Assembly: GCA_905250885.1 (NCBI GenBank)
Contig: CAJNOQ010001331.1
Span: forward strand, 1 to 32,967
Length of the DNA stretch: 32,967 bases
From: Didymodactylos carnosus
Lineage: Eukaryota; Rotifera; Eurotatoria; Philodinida; Philodinidae
Reading direction: 5' to 3'
The notes below the pieces were generated by a model, which ran no database searches, had not been told where the DNA came from, and saw nothing but the letters and a program-made list of their open reading frames with translations. Shown piece after piece: positions 1-12,829 of this stretch. Made by a program: the position numbers and the translations under genes. Every line of letters begins with the position of its first letter. The first letter of the stretch is position 1.

Positions 1-531
1 GAAAGAGCGTTCAAAACTGTATTACATAAGTAGCTTTGATTTTCTAAAAGGTTATATAGAGATAGAGGAAATAACTGATTTGTAAAAAGGAACGATTTTT
101 TAGACCGATTTTGAAAAATTTTCGATTTTTCGACACGAAAAATCAGTTTTGAAAAGTTAAAAAACACATTTTTGTAATCAGCTCGAGGCGGGCTGTCCAA
201 TGATGCATAATATATTGCAAAAAAAATGTTTAGATTAGAAATTAGAAAACTGATTTTTGCTACTTTCGCCTCTTGTTTCCCAATTTTCATCATCTAGTGA
301 TACTTTTTTTCAAAACTTTTATTTGGATCTTGTAGCTCTTGGAATTCTCTACAAAATGCAGTATACTAGATTTTTCGACAATCCTTTGTGATCATAAGAA
401 ACGGCTAACATTTGAAAAAAGAGCGGTCTAAAAAAATTGTTCTTTTTCACAAATCAGTTATTTCCTCTATCTCTATATAACCTTTTAGAAAATCAAAGCT
501 ACTTATGTAATACAGTTTTGAACGCTCTTTC
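1..531. repeat. Fold-back (inverted-repeat) element, possibly cut by the window edge
   Basis: The first ~110 bases and bases ~420-531 are near-perfect reverse complements. The left arm starts GAAAGAGCGTTCAAAACTG and the right arm ends in its complement at 531, with only a few mismatches in the inner part. The ~300-bp centre has no open reading frame and is rich in A and T runs. This is the structure of a non-autonomous fold-back or MITE-type element. No target duplication can be checked because the left arm starts at the first base, so the true end may lie outside the window. Sequence to about 830, with TE-like GC-richer patches, may belong to the same insertion. Confidence 0.75.
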
Positions 532-1770
532 GAATGAGACATCGCTCGAAAAGAACAGATTAAATTTACCAAAGTTATAGGCAAAACACTGCAGACGACG
601 CTTTTTTACGGTTTTCCGAACACCCTCACTTTGAAACGCCTATAACTTCGTGAAAATAAGTACTAGAAGTTAGCAAATTTTTTCATAACCCGAGTTTTTG
701 ACAATGAATAGGATGATGTAATACAAAGTATAGGTTGATTTTTAGCATAAAATTCCTTTTCGCGATGGAGTCACGAAACCTTTCTCAAGTGTTTTGAATA
801 TGGGCACTTTTCTAAACTCTTCTTAAGTTTTGTGAAATATACTTTTTTTCCAGAGGAGGCAGTCGCAATATGTGTTATTCAGCACACACACACACGCACA
901 CACTCAAATAAAAAAATTAATCTTACGATCGTGAAAATATTTTGCTATTTCTGTTGTAGAGAGATATCATTTTTATCCAATTCCACAAGCATAGTGAATA
1001 CAGACATGCCACAACTGTTAAAGAAACATTCTCATTATTGTTAGCAGAGAAACCAGATAATACGACGCATTTTCTGCAAATGTTTTTCATAAATAAAAAC
1101 GAGACACAAGAGAGATTACATAAAGCTGATACTACATTAAGGAGATTTGTTGCAAATATCTGAATAGAAATTTGATTTATATTTCACGATAAGAATCATA
1201 CTTTACAAAGTCTATAGACAAATTCGGTATCCTGTAGTCTCTTCCTTAGATATTTCTCTCTTCTACTGATTGTCAAGTAAAGGGAAGATTTATCGTTTAG
1301 ATAACACTTGTATAAAGACTAAATGATAATTTAAAGTTTTTCATTGTTGTTGTTACAAGTACTATGAAAACTAAAGATTTTATCAAAGAGATTATTGAAT
1401 TGACAATTATTTTTTGTAATATACAGGAAAAAGATAAATCTTATTATTGCTTAGCTAGGATATCAGAAAAATAAAATTCATTTCTTCTATAAAGCAGATG
1501 TTTTCATTTGTTTCGTTAATTCTGAATCTTCTTTCCGTTGGCTACAAAAATACAGAGGAAATTATTTGCATAGAGAAACGAAATAGACATAAGTAGGAGG
1601 AAATCTTAGTTTTTTTATTTTCTTTTACTATCGGTGACGGTATATAATCGGGCAACGTTTTTTCAAACAAAGAAACCCAATTATTCGCACTTCACAAAGA
1701 CAAATGTCATGCCCTTCTAGTGTGTTTTTCCATATTGAGCTTTTGCCTTGCGGATGCAATTAGTCAGTAA
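532..1770. other. Noncoding stretch, no gene seen
   Basis: The sequence from 532 to about 830 is a little GC-richer and resembles mobile-element flank. An AC microsatellite with one G interruption lies at 883-904. The rest is AT-rich with stops in all frames. No RNA gene or conserved protein was recognised. Confidence 0.5.
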
Positions 1771-2104
1771 GATCCTACAGTGGCTTTTAAACCAAATTAT
1801 CATATTTGTTCTAAATCTGATGTCTGTGAACTATTAAAACATGTTTATAAATCTAACGCATGGTACATCATACAATGAGAATAGAGAAAGATGTCCTCTC
1901 TATTCATCAAGAGAGGACATCAGACAGAAATGTTAGGTCAAAAATTTCAAAAGTTAGACGTTTTGTCTACAAAGTGGGACAGAAACAGGATATTTTTACA
2001 ATAAAATTAGTCAATTTCTTGAAATTATACAGGACTTTTTTCAGCAGCAAGAAGATCCGAAGGGATTTTTTAAACAATCTGGCAGGATTTTCAGAAGGAT
2101 ATAG
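1771..2104 (+). pseudogene. Possible eroded coding remnant, family unknown
   Basis: Two open segments in different frames have amino-acid composition more protein-like than the surrounding A/T-rich noise. Positions 1771-1878 read 35 codons, including CSKSDVCELLKHVYKSNAWY, before TGA. Positions 1958-2104 read 48 codons, including FLEIIQDFFQQQEDPKGFF, before TAG. No start codon, splice pattern or known motif links them. They could be pieces of a decayed gene separated by a frameshift, or chance open stretches. A perfect 12-bp hairpin lies between them. I do not recognise a family. Confidence 0.22.
1890..1921. repeat. Perfect 12-bp stem, 8-nt loop hairpin
   Basis: GATGTCCTCTCT at 1890-1901 is followed by an 8-base loop and its exact complement AGAGAGGACATC at 1910-1921. 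The stem is half G/C, unusual in this AT-rich region. No T-run terminator or known RNA family is attached to it. Confidence 0.7.
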
Positions 2105-4867
2105 TAGTACATGATCTTGTATTGAGTTTCCTAATAAAAGTAGTCTTTTAATGATTGATTACTGAATTCTCTCATAAAAGTTCGTAGAAAGGAGGAAAAA
2201 AACGTATTTGATATGGAAACAAAAATAATCTCCAAAGTCTAATTTGATCCGATCGTCGAATTCTGCTTGTTTACCTAGTTATGCGCCTAATACATTTATA
2301 AAGTCAAATTTGATAAAGAAATGAAAGAACGGAAAAAGTGTTTTTCAGTGTTTGTCCGTTGAAGCAAGACAAATGGTATTTTTTCAGTTTTAAATTACTG
2401 TTTTGTTTCTTTTTTCTTTTCCGTGCATAATAGAGTTTATGAAATGTTTGATGAGAATATTCTTCGTTTTATGATCATAATCATCATGGGTATTTTTAGC
2501 ACTGCAAACTCATACATACACATTAACATTTTTCACAATTGATTTTTTTTTAGAGAGAAAAATTTGTATCTGAATGGAAAATAGCAGAAAAAAACTACTT
2601 GTGATCGACAAAGATTAGGTAGAATAGATTTTTCTTTCTCTATCTTTCCTCTTCTATTTTTTCGTTTCGGCATCTGTGATGAGCACATCTACTTAATAGG
2701 GGAAAAAAGCGCTGTAATAGATAGATATTATTTTATTAATAATGATAATAAGACTTATACATAATACACACATTCACATACAATCATTTTCTCTTCTTTT
2801 TTTTTTCTATATTTTTCTGTTTATTCATTGAGCTCATTCACTACTCAACTTATTAGATAAAGAGTCATTCAATGAGTTGGAGCTAAGAACTTATTGAAAA
2901 ACAACATTTTCTTCTTTTTCTTTCTCTTCTTCGTTTCCTGATATTTCAAAATCTTTCCATAATCAATAGGACTTGAATCAAGTACGTGTAAGTAGATATT
3001 TCAAGTATGCTATGGTTCTTCCGTAAATGCCAAATTTTAAGTTAAGCACGCTTAACTAAAAAAGATCTTATAGTTATATAAGAAAGAGAATCTATTTTAA
3101 AAACTAAAACTAGTTAATTATTAGTAGTAATCATAAATATTCAGAAAAAGGAAAAGAGATAATATGATTTCTTCGATACCTTCTTGAAAACGGATTTATA
3201 CCAAAAGTAGAAGTATACGATATTAAATTCGCTTAACGTCATTTTTATAGAGTGGTAAAAGATAAACTGTGCTTTAACTACGTATTCTTGCGGTGTAAGT
3301 GGAAAGAAATAGTACTTTATCTCGAAAGGAGATACCGTCCATCCGGATATTGCATTCGTTCGTTCAAAATTAACTTCGATGTTTTAGAAAAATTGAAGGC
3401 AAAGCGTCTATGATCAAATGATATTCTTTTGCCATGCGCTATGTGAAAGTAACGTCTTAAATTGTACAAAAATGTGTGCTGAACATTTTAAGACGTTCCT
3501 CCACAGCTCTGGACATGTTTCGTTGAAACAAAATGCAAAAAAAACGTTATGGAATTACACTGGGGTGGCAGAATTAGATAGCCAAGCTGAAGAGTCGATA
3601 AATTCTTTCAGAACGCTTGCCTTCTCGAAATTTTCAGTCGCCACTCCGAAGATAAAAAGCTGGATAAAACACTGAAAAGAAAACGATAGGAGCATAAATC
3701 GCTGTAAAAGAGAAGAAAATCGTCAGTCATCTTAAACGTTGTAGTTAAATCTTTTTGTAACTGAAAAGCGGAATAAAAAAAAGGGATTCCGTATTTTAGT
3801 AAACGGAGGAGACTTTCTTCTTTGTGGAAATCCATGGAGATTGATGAAAAAGTCTAGAAAAACAGTTTATTTTTGAAATAAAATACTAGATCATTTGTTG
3901 TTCATACTTCCTTTTACTTAAAACTATTATACATATAGAACATTGGAGAGAAAGAATGGAACTCCCAAAAGACTATGTTTGTGTTGATAAATGCAAACTC
4001 TATAGTGATAACACTCTTGAATCGTGTCTGAGTTTTAAAAAATCTTATCTTTTGGTCAAAATCAAATCATTGTCAGTCAGAAGAAAGGAAAACTATGCAG
4101 ATTCTGACTTAATATAAGTTAGTTCTTCAAGATTTCTGGACGAAAATGTTGACTCTAGTGTGTCTATGGTTAAAAGGAGCCTGTAATACGTAATGCTAAG
4201 AGAATCGTCATGTATCACAGTGATATGTTTTAGGTGACTTCCTGCATTCTGCATTTTGTTGATTATTTCGAATGAGATATGCTGATGATTCGGTTATGTA
4301 TTAACATTATAGTCATACTGAAGAAATTATAGATCATGAATGCTTTAAATACTTGAAGAAAAATAGCTTTTCCTGACTAAATTATTACCACTGATTGACA
4401 TGAACAAACGTCGAAATTATCAAAGACATTGCTCGTCGTACGATTTATCATCTTCTTTATGCTTATTTTTCTCTTTTTCTTTTTAGATATTAATGAGAAG
4501 CAGCATGTGAAACGAACATTAAACTAACTTATTTCCTCTCCCCTTTTTTTTCTTCTTTAAATTAATTTGCAGATATATACACAAAATATGGTATCGTTGT
4601 CTATCCATCTATCTATTATTCTAGTAGTTAATCGAATCGATGGAGACGACGCGAAATAGAGGGGTGTTTTTTTTTCGTTTTCATTTTTTATTTTTATTTT
4701 TATTTTTATTTTTATTTTGGAATCTTTTGTATTCTGCGAATACTATTAACTTTTGTAGATAGATATCTACAGACTAATGATATAACTAAGTACGTGTTTT
4801 TTGACAAGAAGAACGAACCAAAAAAAACCTATAGTAGTGTCATTCTCTTCCTTTTTTCTTCATTTCA
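2105..4867. other. Noncoding stretch, no gene recognised
   Basis: The interval is AT-rich, with polypyrimidine and poly-T tracts. A slightly GC-richer patch at about 3.3-3.85 kb has short overlapping open frames on both strands, but none resembles a known protein or has convincing splice signals. A TTTTA repeat lies at 4682-4719. The 3' edge (about 4840-4867) is a pyrimidine tract ending in TTTCAG, treated as an acceptor for the next exon. Confidence 0.5.
4682..4719. repeat. TTTTA pentanucleotide microsatellite
   Basis: About seven tandem copies of TTTTA end at TTTTGG. The repeat lies roughly 240 bp upstream of the first recognisable coding exon. Confidence 0.85.
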
Positions 4868-5086
4868 GAAAAACACCCACACAAAACAAAAAGACATTTG
4901 GTTACTACTGCTGCTGATAAATAAATACAACTATTCTAATAACTAAGACGATCGATGATCAATAATTCTTCAATGTTTACCGCTGATAAAGATCGTGATA
5001 TGTTAAATTTGGATTTAGATCAAATGGATCTTACGAAAAGTCAAACAAGTTTAACGAGTGCTAATGAACTAACAAGTTTGGGAGAG
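4868..5086 (+). CDS. Upstream coding exon (5' leader exon), candidate first exon A of the ParA-like gene
   Basis: A pyrimidine tract ending in TTTCAG at 4867 is a good splice acceptor. The first ATG after it is at 4955; an in-frame TAA at 4940 excludes an earlier start. The frame runs 44 codons to GGAGAG followed by the donor GTAAGA at 5087, ending in phase 0. The peptide is acidic and Ser/Thr-rich (for example LNLDLDQMDLTKSQTSLTS), with codon use like that of the ParA exons. The sequence upstream of the ATG would be 5' UTR joined by cis- or spliced-leader trans-splicing. No domain is recognisable. The next good in-phase acceptor on this strand belongs to the ATPase exon at 23191, so this may be an alternative N-terminus of that protein. 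It could also belong to a gene whose other exons I failed to see. Confidence 0.5.
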
Positions 5087-8019
5087 GTAAGAGAATCGTG
5101 TAATATTTAACATTCTATGCTTTATGAGAAAAAAATAATAGAAACTAGATTGAAATTTTGGTGCGCACAAGTTGCAATATCGACAGACTGTATCCGATCT
5201 GAATCTATCAATGGGGGGTCTACCACATCACCTTCGTTGTGATTTTAGTTGCGTTAAAAGATAGATTTAAGAAAAATGAAATGAAAACGAAATTTGAAGA
5301 AGAGAGAGAGAGAGAAAATGAAAGAGCTCAAAAAGAGAGAGAGAGAGCGAGAATTATTTTTCCTCTGAAGAACAAATGGCGTCGAACACCAAGCTGTTAG
5401 AGAATATATGAAAATTTTCAAGTTCAAAGTCATTTTTCTTCCACTTTTCAAACCCTGTGGCACCGGTTCTAACGTGAATTTTCGAAAAAGAATGCCCAAT
5501 TTTCGATACTCGTGGAATGATTTCGTGTTTTCAGGACTTTTCTATATTATGTAGTTCTCGAGATCACTCGGCTCACATTTTGCACAATAAAGTGACTAAA
5601 CAAGAAAAAATAAATAAAATGTCCAGCAAAAACTCATAATGTTGTCGACACATAAAAAAGTAGAGCAAAATGTGTTAATGTTCTTTGAAGTGAAATATAA
5701 ACATTTCCTCAGCAACTGTTTGGATTTAAAAAGCTTAGATATAAATATATGTATTTTATATTAAAAGCAGAGCCTAAGGAATTCATTTTTTAATATCTCT
5801 AGACTAATTATGCTTAATACGTATTATATGTGTCTTATTTTTTTTGATAGGATGTTTAGTTCAGTTCTATTCATCTACAATTTCACAATATAACCATTGA
5901 ATTTGATTATTTTTATTTTTTTACTCCTTATTCCTTTGTTCTTTCTTTCGATCAATAGTCATGCATATAACTATAATATATTCAGATTTTTTCTTGTTTT
6001 TGTTGTCGACAATTGAACAAGAAAAATAATATGGCGATAAAACTTGAGTACTAAAAACGATAATTCCAACCTCAAGAAATCTAAACTGTCAAAATGTTCA
6101 TGTTTCGATTAACATTTCTTCTCTATACTATAATTTAACAAGAAAAAAAGAACCATTCTTATTTATCTCAATCGTTTAGTGGAATCTGAAAATGTGATTT
6201 ATATCCTTTTCTATTGGAAAAATATAGTATACTGATACAAACCATCAAAAAGTTTAAAACTAATTTTCAAAAGTCGAAAGTCAATAACTTTTAGAAAAAT
6301 TTATAACTCCGAGTCATAGCAGCTGAATTGAATAACAAAATAAGGCTTGTCAATTGCTGACTAAAACCGTACAAAGGACTGAAATTCTTAATCAGTAAAA
6401 TAACTCTTTCACTTTCAATTTATTTCTTTTTTTTTCTTTCGTTTATAAGTAAAATATAGCATGTGTAATGTAGAAGAGAAAAACGAACATCTTCTCCATA
6501 TATCTTTCTTTGTTTTCTATTTTCTATATAATAGGACAATCTGATTTTCTATTATTCAACTCTGTAAATAGGCGTCTTTTAAACTCGTCAGTAATATAAA
6601 CTGAAAATAACTTAAAGTAGAGAAAACCAAAATCTTTTTTTCTTTTTGCACATTTTAAGACGAGACATTGAGTTACGAGACACGTTTTGCCACTTAATCC
6701 ACGCCCACTTGATTCATGTAAAAACAATTCAAAAGTTCATTTACCATTGCTTCAAAAAGTTTCGAGACATTTCCTTTACATTGTCTTATTCTAATTACAA
6801 CGACAATGTTGGTGTTTTTTTTTCTTGTTGAGATTGTGGTTTTCAATTTGGAATTACACACAAATGTTCAAACTTATCAGCAGATCTGGTGGAAAGTACT
6901 ATTTTTCAAAATTGATTTTAAGAAAAACTATCAGAAACATGATAGAAAATTATAACATTGACGGAGACAGATGATTAACATATTTCGTTTTTATGACGAC
7001 AGACATTATATCTTTTTTGCAGGGTTTTCTTCTTTTTTTTTGTTTAGTCATTTTTTTTACAAAATGTGCACGACGTGATCTAGCGAACTATATTACGTAG
7101 AAAAGTTCTGAAAACGGGAGGATAATCTCCCGACATTGGAGATTGACCAGTGCACATTCTTTTTTTAAACGTAAGTCCAGATTTGGCGCCATAAGCTGCA
7201 CAAGTGGAACTAAAACGTTTTTTGGACTTCGAAATTTTTCGTGTATTTATAAGGGTTGATTGTCCGGCGCCATTTGTTCTTAAGACGAAATATAATTATT
7301 ATTTAATTCTTTGTTCTTTATAAATAAAACAGTAAGGCATTTAAAAGCTGAGTAGAGATTTTTAATTTCAATTTTTTAATGAATTCTCTGTCTCTGCCTT
7401 GGTTAATATGACCAGGGTCTGTTGATATCGCAACTTATGCGCAGCACAATACTACAATTCTAGTTTTGTACTCTTACATATATCAAGCAGACATAATAAG
7501 GGGGCAAAACGTGTTAATCTTAAAATGAGCCGGAATAAGGCAAGTTTGATTTCAAATTTTGTTGCTTTTTACTTGGTTCATACTTGACAATTACAAGCGC
7601 TCTTCAGTCATACTTCTTTGTGTAATATGATCTGGTGATATGCGTAAAATACCGTTTTATCTTGTAGAATCTTTAGTGACTTTAATGTTGTAATAATATT
7701 TGAAAATAAGCGATGAAAACATGCCGTACATGACTTTGATGGATATACTATACTGTCAATCCATTTCTATATAAAAGTACGCACAATAGTTAAGTTGGTG
7801 ATTTCATTGTGAGCATTCAGTAATAATATCAATAAACATGCAATCTGTTAAAGGTAACTGTATTATATTATTCACGAACATATTCATCTATCTCTGTAAA
7901 ATACTTTTTCATATGATCGATAGTATAAATCAGTATGTCGTTCAAAATAGAATAAATACCGCTATTCTGTTCATGCCATCCGTTCTGCTAACTTACTTTT
8001 TAATCAGGCTTACGAGAGA

Positions 8020-9385
8020 AGCTCACCAAGTGTCACGCGACTGTTTTAATGGCACACACCCTATCTTGTAGAACTCGATGCGCTGATTGCAGCGGTAATA
8101 AGCACTCATCCTCTCGAGCCTTCACTAATGAATTACAAAACAAATAAAACCGAGAAAAAAGTGATTTTCGACACAAAAAACGCCTCAAATTTGCATAATA
8201 TAATGTTTTCAAATACCTCTGCTTACACTACGAGATTCTCCGTGATCAACTGCACTCTCTCCGGTACGTTTTCCTGTTGGAGCCTAGTCTTACAAATGAA
8301 GAAAATCAAGAGTTTCTGCAATAAAATAAATGTAAGGAAATAAAATCTCGTATATAGACTACACATGCTTTTGCTAGAATACAACAAGGCGCTTCGAGAA
8401 AGGCAAAAGAATACGGTTCTTATAGTCTTTTATTTTTTATCTACTAAATTTCTTAAGGTAAGTTTCTTGGATGTAATTGTTTAGGCATCAACTCCTCAGT
8501 AGGGCCCAAAAATATTTCTTCTCAATACTGTGTTAGACCCATGTCATCAGAACCGCTAAAATACCGCCGGTTATCCGAGGGGTCACCGTCGAGTATAATG
8601 GGAGGTTAATCTAATGGACATGCGAAACTACCGCACGGTCTACCGAACCGCGCGGTATACCGGTTGGTTGTACCGCCAGTATCAACCGGTATTTTATCAG
8701 TGTGAACAGACAGTACAGGAGTTCGAATCTAGTTCTCAGCTTTCTTTTTTTTGCCGTGAGCATGCAGCGCAATAAGGTTTCCAAACGGGAAAAACTTGAC
8801 TCAAGTCAAAGTGCAAACTTCAACAAGTCTCTATAATCTGAAAGAGAAAGTTTAATCTGAAGAAAATCAAAGTTTTTTGACTTTTCTGCATTTCTTATAT
8901 AGACTGACAACCGCAAAATAAAAAGGTGATTGTGTCAAAACGGTTTACCAACGGTTTTTTCTTGTACTGCGGTCTGAAAACTACCGTGCGGTAACCGCCG
9001 GTAGAAGAAAAAACCGTCGCTAAATCGCAGAGTATACCGAGCTGTTCGGTCCCACCGGTGGTATTTCGCTGAACCGCCGGTAACCGGCAGTGTTGTCAAC
9101 AAATGCGCGACATGGGCGAAAGAGACATTTCCAATGCGGATACGAGATAGTGCAATTGGCCATGGAGAATCTCGTGGTATAAGGAGAATTACTTGAAAGC
9201 ATTATATTATGCAAATTCGAGTCTTTTTTTGTGTCGAAAATCACTTTTTTCTCGGTTTTATTTGTGCTATAATTCTTTAGTAATGGCTCGAGAGGACGAG
9301 TACTTATTACCGCTGTAATCAGAGCATCGAACTCTACAAGATAGGATGTGTGTCGTTGAAAACACCGCCTGACATTTGGTAAGCT
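8020..9385. mobile_element. 1.37-kb fold-back element with ~240-bp imperfect inverted arms
   Basis: The left arm (about 8020-8262) and right arm (about 9140-9385) are reverse complements at roughly 80-85 percent by eye. The longest shared blocks include AATAAAACCGAGAAAAAAG and TTTGCATAATATAATG. Small open frames read from the two arms are the same peptide in mirror orientation, an artefact of the repeat and not genes. The interior at 8570-9070 is much GC-richer than its surroundings and full of ACCGG/CCGGT palindromes. No transposase is present, so this is a non-autonomous element. The superfamily is not identified, and I could not define a clean target duplication. Confidence 0.7.
8605..8750 (+). 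other. Possible tRNA-derived (SINE-like) relic inside the fold-back element
   Basis: GTTCGAATCT at 8721-8730 fits the RNA polymerase III B-box consensus and is followed by a T8 run near 8745. A weak A-box-like string, TAATCTAATGG, lies at about 8614. The spacing between them is about 107 bp, too long for a tRNA, and the T-stem pairs poorly. The extra length is taken up by ACCGG-type palindromes. This is at most a degraded tRNA relic. Confidence 0.15.
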
Positions 9386-12300
9386 AGCCTAGTTGGTCTA
9401 GCTATGATCTTAATAATGATACGGATGATGTGAAACTATATGTCTATTATGTACGAACGGTGAAAAAAAGTCTAACCTATTTGATAATACGAATATTTTT
9501 TGCAAAGAACAGCTGATGCACATAATTAATACCCCATGGGATCTTTTTCACACATTTCTTTATTAAGCTAAATCCTATTTTGACTAGAATCTCCAAGATC
9601 ATAAGTTTATCATTAGAAAACAGTCACAAATATTGACAGATGCCGGTATTGACAGACTCATTTATGATGTCACGAATGCATTTATTTACGATACTAGTCG
9701 AACAAAAATTGTGATATTTTTTTTGTGTAGAAACAATGAAAAAGTTTACATTCATGGCGAACTAATATTTATACAATGTTTTTTTATAGATAAAATAAAT
9801 ATCAAGATTTATGGTAAAAATTATTTTAATTAAAAAATGAGAATATGTTTTGAATTTTGAGTATCCAACGGATTCATATAATAGATGAGTGGGAATTAGT
9901 TACTCAACATCATTACAATAAAGTTCTATAGCACATAAAAAGTTTGCCATAGAGAGATCTAATTTGGACAGTCAAAGGAGTTTTAAATTCATACACCAAA
10001 AACTATTTATCTCTGAAATGGAAAAACTTTAAGATTTTTAAAATTTAATAATATCTTTAGAATAATTATTGAAGAATTCATGTTTTACCGTAGTACTTTA
10101 TTCTGATTGATTTCAATTTTGTGATTCTACATATTTATTATTGAAAATCCGTATTTTGATTTGAGCGAAAAACGATCATCAAACATAATTGGAAAAATAA
10201 AAGTTTTGAATCAAATAGAAGATCTCTATTTCTCAAAATATGTTCTTTTTTGTTATTTTAAAGAGAATATTCGTAGCTATTTTATTGATAAAAGAAACCA
10301 TTATGATATGTTTTTATCTCATCATTTAAGCATAGTGAGAATAGTTTGAAGATCAAGAAGAAGAATGCTTAGACCTATGATTACATGTACGTTATACTTT
10401 TTGTTCTTATACGTGATGTATATTTGCCTGTCGAAGCCTAGTCATACTTTGTATATATTATTTTAATAAATCATTTTATTTTTTTTTCTATTAATAATAA
10501 GACTATTCATTTTTTCTATATAAGCAGTCGCAAAAGTATCAATAGAATCTCAAACTACCTTTTAGAATTTTTTTTTTCCATTCGTTCACAATCGATTATA
10601 CTAAATATCATGTTGTTTTCAATAAAAAACAGAAAGAGAGAGAGAGAGAGAATCTATAATGGAGTTTCTCATTAAGTGTGTATAGTACTCTGAACAAATG
10701 TCGCGATTAATTTTTTTTAAGTATGTAAAACAATAATAATCGAAATTATATACTCTGTTTTAAAGATGTCTCAGGTTTGTAGCACAAAGTTATTTAAAAT
10801 TGTGAAATATCTATGCTCAGAGTCTAATATCTGTGCACTCAGTTTTTCAGCTATTTGCGGAGACTGAAAAATTGATAAGATGACAGCACTCGTTAGCACA
10901 TAGAAAGCTTAAAGAGAAGATTCTTTTGCTCAAGATCCCATTTAACTGTAGAATAAATTGATCATTTAAACTAAATTATTAGAATACAAGAAACAGGGAA
11001 ATAGTGTCACCTTCTTTTTCGAAGAGATCAGATGAGAAATGGAGAATTTATTCTTTGAGAAAAAACAGTTCGAAAAAAAGTGTTCTTTGTATATATATCA
11101 TATTGACAGCGTATTTACAATATTTTACAAATGAATCTCAAACACCATAATAGTTAATCACCTCATATTTTGTGACGATGTAGACTTACTGGGACGTTTA
11201 TCAATCAACAAGTATCAACCTTTCTGACGGAATGGTTTGTGTGATATAAAGATTTCATTTCTTTCCAATCAAATGCTAATATCGTCTGAGAGATGAACAC
11301 TTTGTTCTTGCTCTAAAATGTAGTAATGAGCTTCCTTTATTTACACTATGAATTTTAGTAATAACTGAAAGACAGTGATTTTAAGAGAAATAGACACTTT
11401 TGAAATTCGAGAATCATGTTAAAACAAAAGGCACAACTCAGTCTAGGAATATTATTTACAGCACTGAAACTATTCGTAAATTGCTCATTTATGTGGTGAA
11501 GTTAGTTTACAAAGAATTTAGCTAAAACAAACGCAAATAGCAGCGACTCATCAACGAAATTTTACATAGGGAACGATCGTTATAGTCTTTATTATAGTTT
11601 TCAGACACTCTTAATACGAATTAACAGTCAATCGAGATTGCTCTAATAAGATAGGTTATGTAGTAATTGTCCTTTGCTAGACTTGTGTTGTAGTATAAAT
11701 CATGAGAACTATGACTACATCATCACACTCATATAATGATCATAAATATTTCTACCTAGATTTTTGTTAGATAACTCTTCATGTCACATTGTTCTTGAAA
11801 ATAAATAAATGGTCAAGTTTAGAATAATGAAATTTATTCATAATTGCATTAGTTTTAAACTATGATTCTTTTATTATTTTTTAAACTTGAATTTTAAATT
11901 ATATTGTTTATACTCGTTCTTCTATAGTGGAAAATTGCAGAAAAATGTTTAGCAAGTAGTCGCATTTAAAATAAAATAAAAAAAAGTAGAAAAATATTCG
12001 ATAAAAAAAAGAATACAAAGAAATATTTGAAAGAACATTCTCCTGATTCTTTTTAAACTTTTCAGGTATATTCAAGCATGAACAACATTTTCTCGTTTTA
12101 TTCTCTTATAACCTTAAAGGAACATTAAAGAGCTTTTCTATTAAAGAAGATTTATTGAATTATTTGAATGAAAGATCATAAAGTTTAAGGTTTTTCTTTT
12201 CCCCTTTTTCTTCATTTATGAGATAAAAATATTCACGATCATATCTTTACGGAAACGGCGAGAACAATAGTTTGAGCTAATTGGGAAATAATCCGCCTAT

Positions 12301-12804
12301 CTATATCCTCTCTTCAAACTACTCCTCTACTCCGGTAAGAAAACAAGAAACAAAATATTTTAACCCTTATCAAGGTCTTATGTACGGTGGTATAAATATT
12401 ATCGTAAGAAATACATTAAACGATTCATAAACGTTATAGGTGCATATCTGTGATTATTAATCAGTGACAAATACGACTGATGTGATCTATATTTTAAAAA
12501 AAATGATAATTTCTACGTGAAAATAATACCATATTTAACAAGAGGATATTTGAAGACCCATTTGAATTTAAACGTATAATTTCATAACACATTTTTATCG
12601 GTAAGTCATGTACGTTATATGTGTGTACGTGTGTGCGTGTGTGTATTTCAAGAATTTTTCCATTTGTCTGACTACTTTACGTTTCTATAAAATCTAAATG
12701 ATTTCATAAAAATTGAGTTAATTTTACTGTTTTAATTGTGTTTTTACAGAAAAAAAAACATGCCCACACACTCCAGACACGGTATACTTTTTCTATCAAC
12801 AGTC

Positions 12805-12829
12805 TATATATATATATATATATATATAT
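12805..12829. repeat. TA dinucleotide microsatellite
   Basis: An uninterrupted (TA)12 tract in noncoding sequence, about 160 bp downstream of an impure GT tract at 12621-12644. Confidence 0.9.

Noticed and set aside
3418-3835. Overlapping open frames on both strands in a GC-richer patch
   Set aside because: Neither frame shows known motifs or splice sites. It could be repeat debris, but I could not support a gene.
7838-8071. 77-codon hydrophobic open frame
   Set aside because: It runs into the left arm of the fold-back element and has no family resemblance. The hydrophobicity follows from T-rich codons.
8128-9244. Two small open frames (8128-8343 plus, 9020-9244 minus) encoding similar peptides
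   Set aside because: They are the same sequence read from the two inverted arms of the fold-back element. The similarity reflects the repeat, not a gene pair.
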